From Pseudomonas faucium (GTDB lineage Bacteria > Pseudomonadota > Gammaproteobacteria > Pseudomonadales > Pseudomonadaceae): DNA of 64,000 nucleotides. Shown in pieces: positions 61,019 through 64,000 of this stretch. The stretch is from assembly GCF_021602585.1 (NCBI RefSeq), contig NZ_BQIP01000001.1, positions 186,001 to 250,000 on the forward strand. Reading direction: 5' to 3'. Below the pieces are notes generated by a model. It was given only the letters and a program-made list of their open reading frames with translations. It made no database searches and was not told the origin of the DNA. Position 1 is the first letter of the stretch. Every line of letters begins with the position of its first letter. The position numbers and the translations under genes are program-made.

Positions 61019-61226
61019 CGCCATGGCCATGGCCACACTGCCACAGCCTCACGCGCCGGGCGCGAGCATGGCGGCCGCCGGGGCTGGCAACTACCGCGGG
61101 CAGAGTGCAGTGGCGATCGGCGTGTCGAAGATCTCCGACAGCGGCAAGTGGGTGACCAAGCTGCAGGGCAGCACCACCAGCCAAGGTGACACCGGCGTGG
61201 CGGTCGGCATCGGCTACCAGTGGTGA
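61018..61226 (+). pseudogene. C-terminal YadA-type membrane anchor remnant
   Basis: In a different frame from the receiver, this stretch reads [31 protein letters not shown], and ends [10 protein letters not shown] before TGA at 61224. That is the last roughly 70 residues of a trimeric autotransporter adhesin translocator domain, including its typical final aromatic residue. The passenger and stalk are absent, so it cannot be functional. It is joined directly to the receiver-domain fragment. Confidence 0.75.
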
Positions 61227-61230
61227 GGTG

Positions 61231-62349
61231 TCAGCGCGCAGGTGCGTCCTGGCGAATGAATGCATTGGCCAGGCGCATCAGCGCAATCAGCACGAACCCC
61301 ACGATGATGCCTTCCAGGCGCACCAGCCCGGGCTCCGGGCTGGCATGCAGGTAAGCGTCGGGCACCATCACCACCAGGTACACCAGGGAAAACTGGGTGC
61401 CTGCATAGGCAAACGGGCGGTTGCTGTTTTCGATATGCCTGCCCAGCATCACGCCGATGCACATCATCAAGGTCATCGCCAACCAGTTGGTCCCGATCAG
61501 CCACAGCGCCAGGCCTGCGCAAGCAGCGCCTGCCGCGCAGCCGACCAGCCGGTGGATGTTGCGGGTGGCGACGACGCGGCTGCCGGGCAGCAGGGCCGCA
61601 GGTGGCACCATCATCACCGCCATGATGGTGATCGCGGCCTGGCTCAGGCCATCGACCCCAAGCCAGCGCCCCAGCAGCGGCAGCAGCGCCAAGGCCACTC
61701 CAGCCTGGGCGACATGGCGCAGGGTGTAGCGGTCGATGCCGCCGCTGACCTTGGCCGGCTCCGGGCTCACGCCAGCCAGCTTGCCGGACCATGCACGCCG
61801 GACGGTCTGCCCTGAAAGCAAGGCGACGAACCAGCAGGCCACCGTGCCGCAGGCGACTTCCTCGATACGCGTCCTGGCGAAGTGCTGCACCGCATCGGCG
61901 TTGCCACTGTTGAACGCCGAGAGGGTGACCATGGCGAACGTCAGCCCGGTGAACAGCCAGGCATAGCCATGCGCCTGACGGATCGCGCACAGCAGCGTGC
62001 CAGCGCCGACCAGGCCGATTACCAGCCCCAGCCAGTGGCCGGGCAGGCCGGCATGGGTGACCACCAGCACCGCCGCCATGGCGCCTGCGGCCGTGCCGAT
62101 GATTCTCAAGCCACCGCGATAGACGCTGTCGTGCAGGCTCGAGCGCATCACCATGTAGCCGCTGAACGCCGCCCAGCCGACGTTCTCCACGTTCAGGTAG
62201 TGGGCCATGGCAATGGCCAGCAGTACCGAGATCAACGTCTCCATCTCGTCCAGCAGGCGCTGGGGGAGGCGTTCGGGGGTGACGAACTCGGCGCGAATGC
62301 CTTGCCAGAAGTGGACCAGGCTGCGCCAGGGTGAAGGCCGGTCGAGCAT
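61231..62349 (-). CDS. FUSC-family inner-membrane transporter
   Basis: A 372-residue membrane protein of the fusaric-acid-resistance / aromatic acid exporter type. It has two blocks of hydrophobic helices (about residues 35-165 and 215-345) and the conserved AHYLNVENVGWAAFSGYMVM opening. It also has a loop QHFARTRIEEVACGT and a second-half GCAAGAACAGLALWL. The start MLDRPSP has AGGAT upstream; the frame continues to 62421. The typical role is export of aromatic acids or toxins, often with a membrane-fusion partner, which is missing here. Its end lies five bases from the YadA remnant. Confidence 0.78.
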   Translation of the reverse strand: MLDRPSPWRSLVHFWQGIRAEFVTPERLPQRLLDEMETLISVLLAIAMAHYLNVENVGWAAFSGYMVMRSSLHDSVYRGGLRIIGTAAGAMAAVLVVTHAGLPGHWLGLVIGLVGAGTLLCAIRQAHGYAWLFTGLTFAMVTLSAFNSGNADAVQHFARTRIEEVACGTVACWFVALLSGQTVRRAWSGKLAGVSPEPAKVSGGIDRYTLRHVAQAGVALALLPLLGRWLGVDGLSQAAITIMAVMMVPPAALLPGSRVVATRNIHRLVGCAAGAACAGLALWLIGTNWLAMTLMMCIGVMLGRHIENSNRPFAYAGTQFSLVYLVVMVPDAYLHASPEPGLVRLEGIIVGFVLIALMRLANAFIRQDAPAR

Positions 62350-62538
62350 GCGTTTGATCCTGCCAATCCTCAAGCGTGCAGGGATGACCTTAGCAGGCGG
62401 TGTCGTACCGAGTCGCTGCATTCCAGCCCGGCTTTCGAGCGCTTAAGCCATTAACATGCGATAAGCCGTGATTATTCAATGTGAGAAATACATTGATCGG
62501 CGCTTCGGAAACGATCAAAATACACCTGTAATTACATA

Positions 62539-62563
62539 ATACGTATCATGGTACGAAATCGTA
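62539..62563. promoter_or_regulatory. candidate KfrA-type operator over the ribosome site region
   Basis: An ATACGTAT palindrome (62539-62546) and overlapping inverted repeats CGTA-N6-TACG (62542-62555) and TACG-N4-CGTA (62552-62563) lie 10-35 bases before the KfrA-like gene. Autoregulation of KfrA-type proteins through such repeats is known on plasmids; binding here is inferred. Confidence 0.5.
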
Positions 62564-62573
62564 GGAGCAAGGC

Positions 62574-63575
62574 ATGGCCCGGGGCGGTATCAACAAGGCG
62601 GTAGTGCAGCAGGCGCGGCAAGTGCTGATCGCCCGCGGCGAACACCCAAGCATCGATGCGGTGCGTATCCAATTGGGTAATACAGGCTCGAAAACCACCA
62701 TCCACCGCTATCTCAAGGAGCTGGAGGTGCTCAAGCCCGCTGCGCTGCAGGGCGTAGACGCGCTCAGCGAGCCGTTGACCAAGCTGGTGGCGCAACTGGC
62801 AGCGCAGTTGCAGGAGGAGGGCGACGCTCGCATCGAGCAGGCAGAGGCGGCGTTCGAGCAGCAGCGCGAACAGCTCGATGCGCAGCTGCAACTGGCGCAG
62901 CAGGCGTTGGCGGCGGCCAACCAGCAACAGCAGATCCAGGCCCAGGCCCTGGCTGCCGAATCGGAGCGCCTGGCCGCCACCCACAGCACGCTGCAGGCCG
63001 AGCAACTGCGCAGCGCCAGCCTCAACCAGGCGCTGGGCGAGTTGCAGGTGCGTCTGGCCGACAAGGATGAGCAAGTGCGCTCGCTGGAGGAAAAACACCG
63101 CCACGCCCGCGATGCCCTGGAGCACTACCGCAGCGCCAGCCGCGAACAGCGCGAGCAGGATCAACGCCGCCACGAAACCCAGGTGCAGCAGCTTCAGGTC
63201 GAATTGCGCCAGTTGCAGCAGGGCATGATCGTCAAGCAGGACGAACTCACGCGCCTGCACCGCGACAACGAGCGCCTGCTTGGCGAACACCGCCAGGCCA
63301 GCAGCGAGCGCGAGGTGCAGGAGCAGTTGCTGGAGCAGCGCGATGCGCAGATCCAGGGCTTGCGCACGATCCTGGCCCAGGCCCAGGGCGCCAGCGAAGA
63401 AATGCGCCGCCAGTTGCAGACCCAGGAGCAGAGCCTGGAGCACCAGCGTGGCCTGAGTTCAGAACAGGGGCGCCAGCTGCAATACCTGCAGGACGAGCTG
63501 CTCAAGCGCGATGAGTCGCTCAAGGCCTGCCGTGCCCAGTTGGCCGAAGGCAAAGCGGCCGGCAAGGGGCAGTGA
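62574..63575 (+). CDS. KfrA-like DNA-binding protein with long coiled coil
   Basis: A 333-residue protein. Residues 1-60 form a KfrA-type N-terminal DNA-binding domain (MARGGINKAVVQQARQ ... GSKTTIHRYLKEL with a helix-turn-helix). Residues of about 80-320 are an almost continuous Gln/Glu/Leu-rich coiled coil. KfrA proteins are best known from plasmids, where they bind their own promoter and form filament-like multimers. This copy is chromosomal, next to a small protein gene and an exonuclease III-like gene. AGGAG precedes the ATG, within the operator region. Confidence 0.85.
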   Translation: MARGGINKAVVQQARQVLIARGEHPSIDAVRIQLGNTGSKTTIHRYLKELEVLKPAALQGVDALSEPLTKLVAQLAAQLQEEGDARIEQAEAAFEQQREQLDAQLQLAQQALAAANQQQQIQAQALAAESERLAATHSTLQAEQLRSASLNQALGELQVRLADKDEQVRSLEEKHRHARDALEHYRSASREQREQDQRRHETQVQQLQVELRQLQQGMIVKQDELTRLHRDNERLLGEHRQASSEREVQEQLLEQRDAQIQGLRTILAQAQGASEEMRRQLQTQEQSLEHQRGLSSEQGRQLQYLQDELLKRDESLKACRAQLAEGKAAGKGQ

Positions 63576-63649
63576 ACGCTGGGCGTTGCCGTTGAACGAT
63601 GCGCCGCGGCAACGCTCACACCTTCAAAGGTTGCCGAAGGAGCAAGGCC

Positions 63650-63892
63650 ATGAGCATCGAACGTAGCATCCCCGAGCTGGAGGCGTGGTATGCCCAGTAC
63701 GATGACGCCAGTTACCGGCGTGAATCCCCGGATGCCTACCACCACGACCTGGTGCGCACCGCCGAAGCCTTGCGCGACGACGGCGCCATCGACTGGGACG
63801 ACTGGCTGGCGCTCAAGGCCCTGGCCGACCAGGCCCATGGGCATGCGCTGGAGGAAGCCGTGCAAGCCCACGTGGACGACCCCGACGCATGA
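63650..63892 (+). CDS. small acidic protein, unknown function
   Basis: An 80-residue acidic protein (MSIERSIPELEAWYAQYDDASYRR...) rich in Asp/Glu and aromatic residues, with no membrane segment or known motif. GGAG lies nine bases before the chosen ATG; an upstream ATG at 63599 lacks a site. Its stop overlaps the exonuclease III-like start (ATGA), so it is probably translated with it. I do not recognise a family. Confidence 0.7.
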   Translation: MSIERSIPELEAWYAQYDDASYRRESPDAYHHDLVRTAEALRDDGAIDWDDWLALKALADQAHGHALEEAVQAHVDDPDA

Positions 63893-64000
63893 AAGCCCTG
63901 CGCATCGCCACCTTCAACATCAATGGCATCCGCAGCCGGCTACCGGCGTTGTTGGCATGGCTTGAAAAGGAAAAGCCCGACATCGCCTGCCTGCAGGAGC
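63889..64000 (+). CDS. exonuclease III-like endonuclease/exonuclease/phosphatase (partial)
   Basis: The first 37 residues are present before the window ends. They read LRIATFNINGIRSRLPALLAWL and then PDIACLQE, the opening of the exonuclease III / AP endonuclease family, with Asn in FNINGI and Glu in LQE as metal-site residues. The role would be abasic-site cleavage in DNA repair. The ATG overlaps the stop of the small acidic gene by three bases. Confidence 0.85.
   Translation, partial: MKALRIATFNINGIRSRLPALLAWLEKEKPDIACLQE

Noticed and set aside
1-64000. Search for tRNA, rRNA and CRISPR arrays
   Set aside because: No tRNA-like cloverleaf, rRNA-like conserved segment or regularly spaced short repeat was seen; the repeats present are REP units.

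Overview
The window looks like a chromosomal segment of a Pseudomonas putida-group bacterium. It has high GC, abundant P. putida-type REP inverted repeats (core GCCGGCTTGCCGGC), and a benzoate/catechol operon with BenA, BenK and BenF proteins of the form known from that group. No rRNA, tRNA or CRISPR array was found.

Layout. 0-6 kb: small membrane protein, metallophosphoesterase, two LysE-type exporters, an AraC regulator and an autotransporter. 6-13.5 kb: two parvulins, ecotin, an operon for a YejABE-like peptide importer (no ATPase) plus 3-hydroxybutyrate dehydrogenase, and a class I DAHP synthase behind an unusual aromatic-rich leader region. 13.6-24 kb: a single-direction benABCD-benK-catBCA-benE-benF cluster, taking benzoate from uptake to beta-ketoadipate enol-lactone. 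It is preceded by two BenR/XylS-type operators, but no benR or catR lies nearby. 24-33.3 kb: membrane proteins, a cold-shock protein with a degenerate sibling, an aldo/keto reductase, a Rieske-FAD oxidoreductase, and an MFS transporter / CdaR-like regulator / glycerate kinase set.

33.3-51.1 kb is the accessory part. It opens with an AT-richer patch carrying a broken type VI lipase effector (Tle1/DUF2235 tail) and two tandem DUF3304 proteins, probably its immunity genes. Next comes what I consider the most interesting object: an apparently undescribed biosynthetic gene cluster (36.3-47.1 kb). An MFS exporter and a class II DAHP synthase diverge from a seven-gene overlapping operon. That operon encodes a PaaK-like adenylating enzyme, an alpha/alpha-toroid protein of the prenyltransferase/terpene-cyclase repeat type, a tautomerase-like protein, an acyl carrier protein, a second very short adenylating enzyme, an amidase and an asparagine-synthetase-like amidotransferase. 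A LysR regulator, a dehydrogenase-lactonase fusion and a tyrosine recombinase follow.

51-64 kb: a PhnD-like binding protein coupled to a GGDEF-EAL protein, an SCO/cytochrome c protein beside a large multicopper oxidase, a TPP riboswitch driving two different TenA proteins, a deletion scar joining a response regulator to a YadA anchor, a FUSC transporter, a KfrA-like coiled-coil DNA-binding protein, and the start of an exonuclease III-like gene. All family assignments come from reading motifs and recalled family features; no database search was run.
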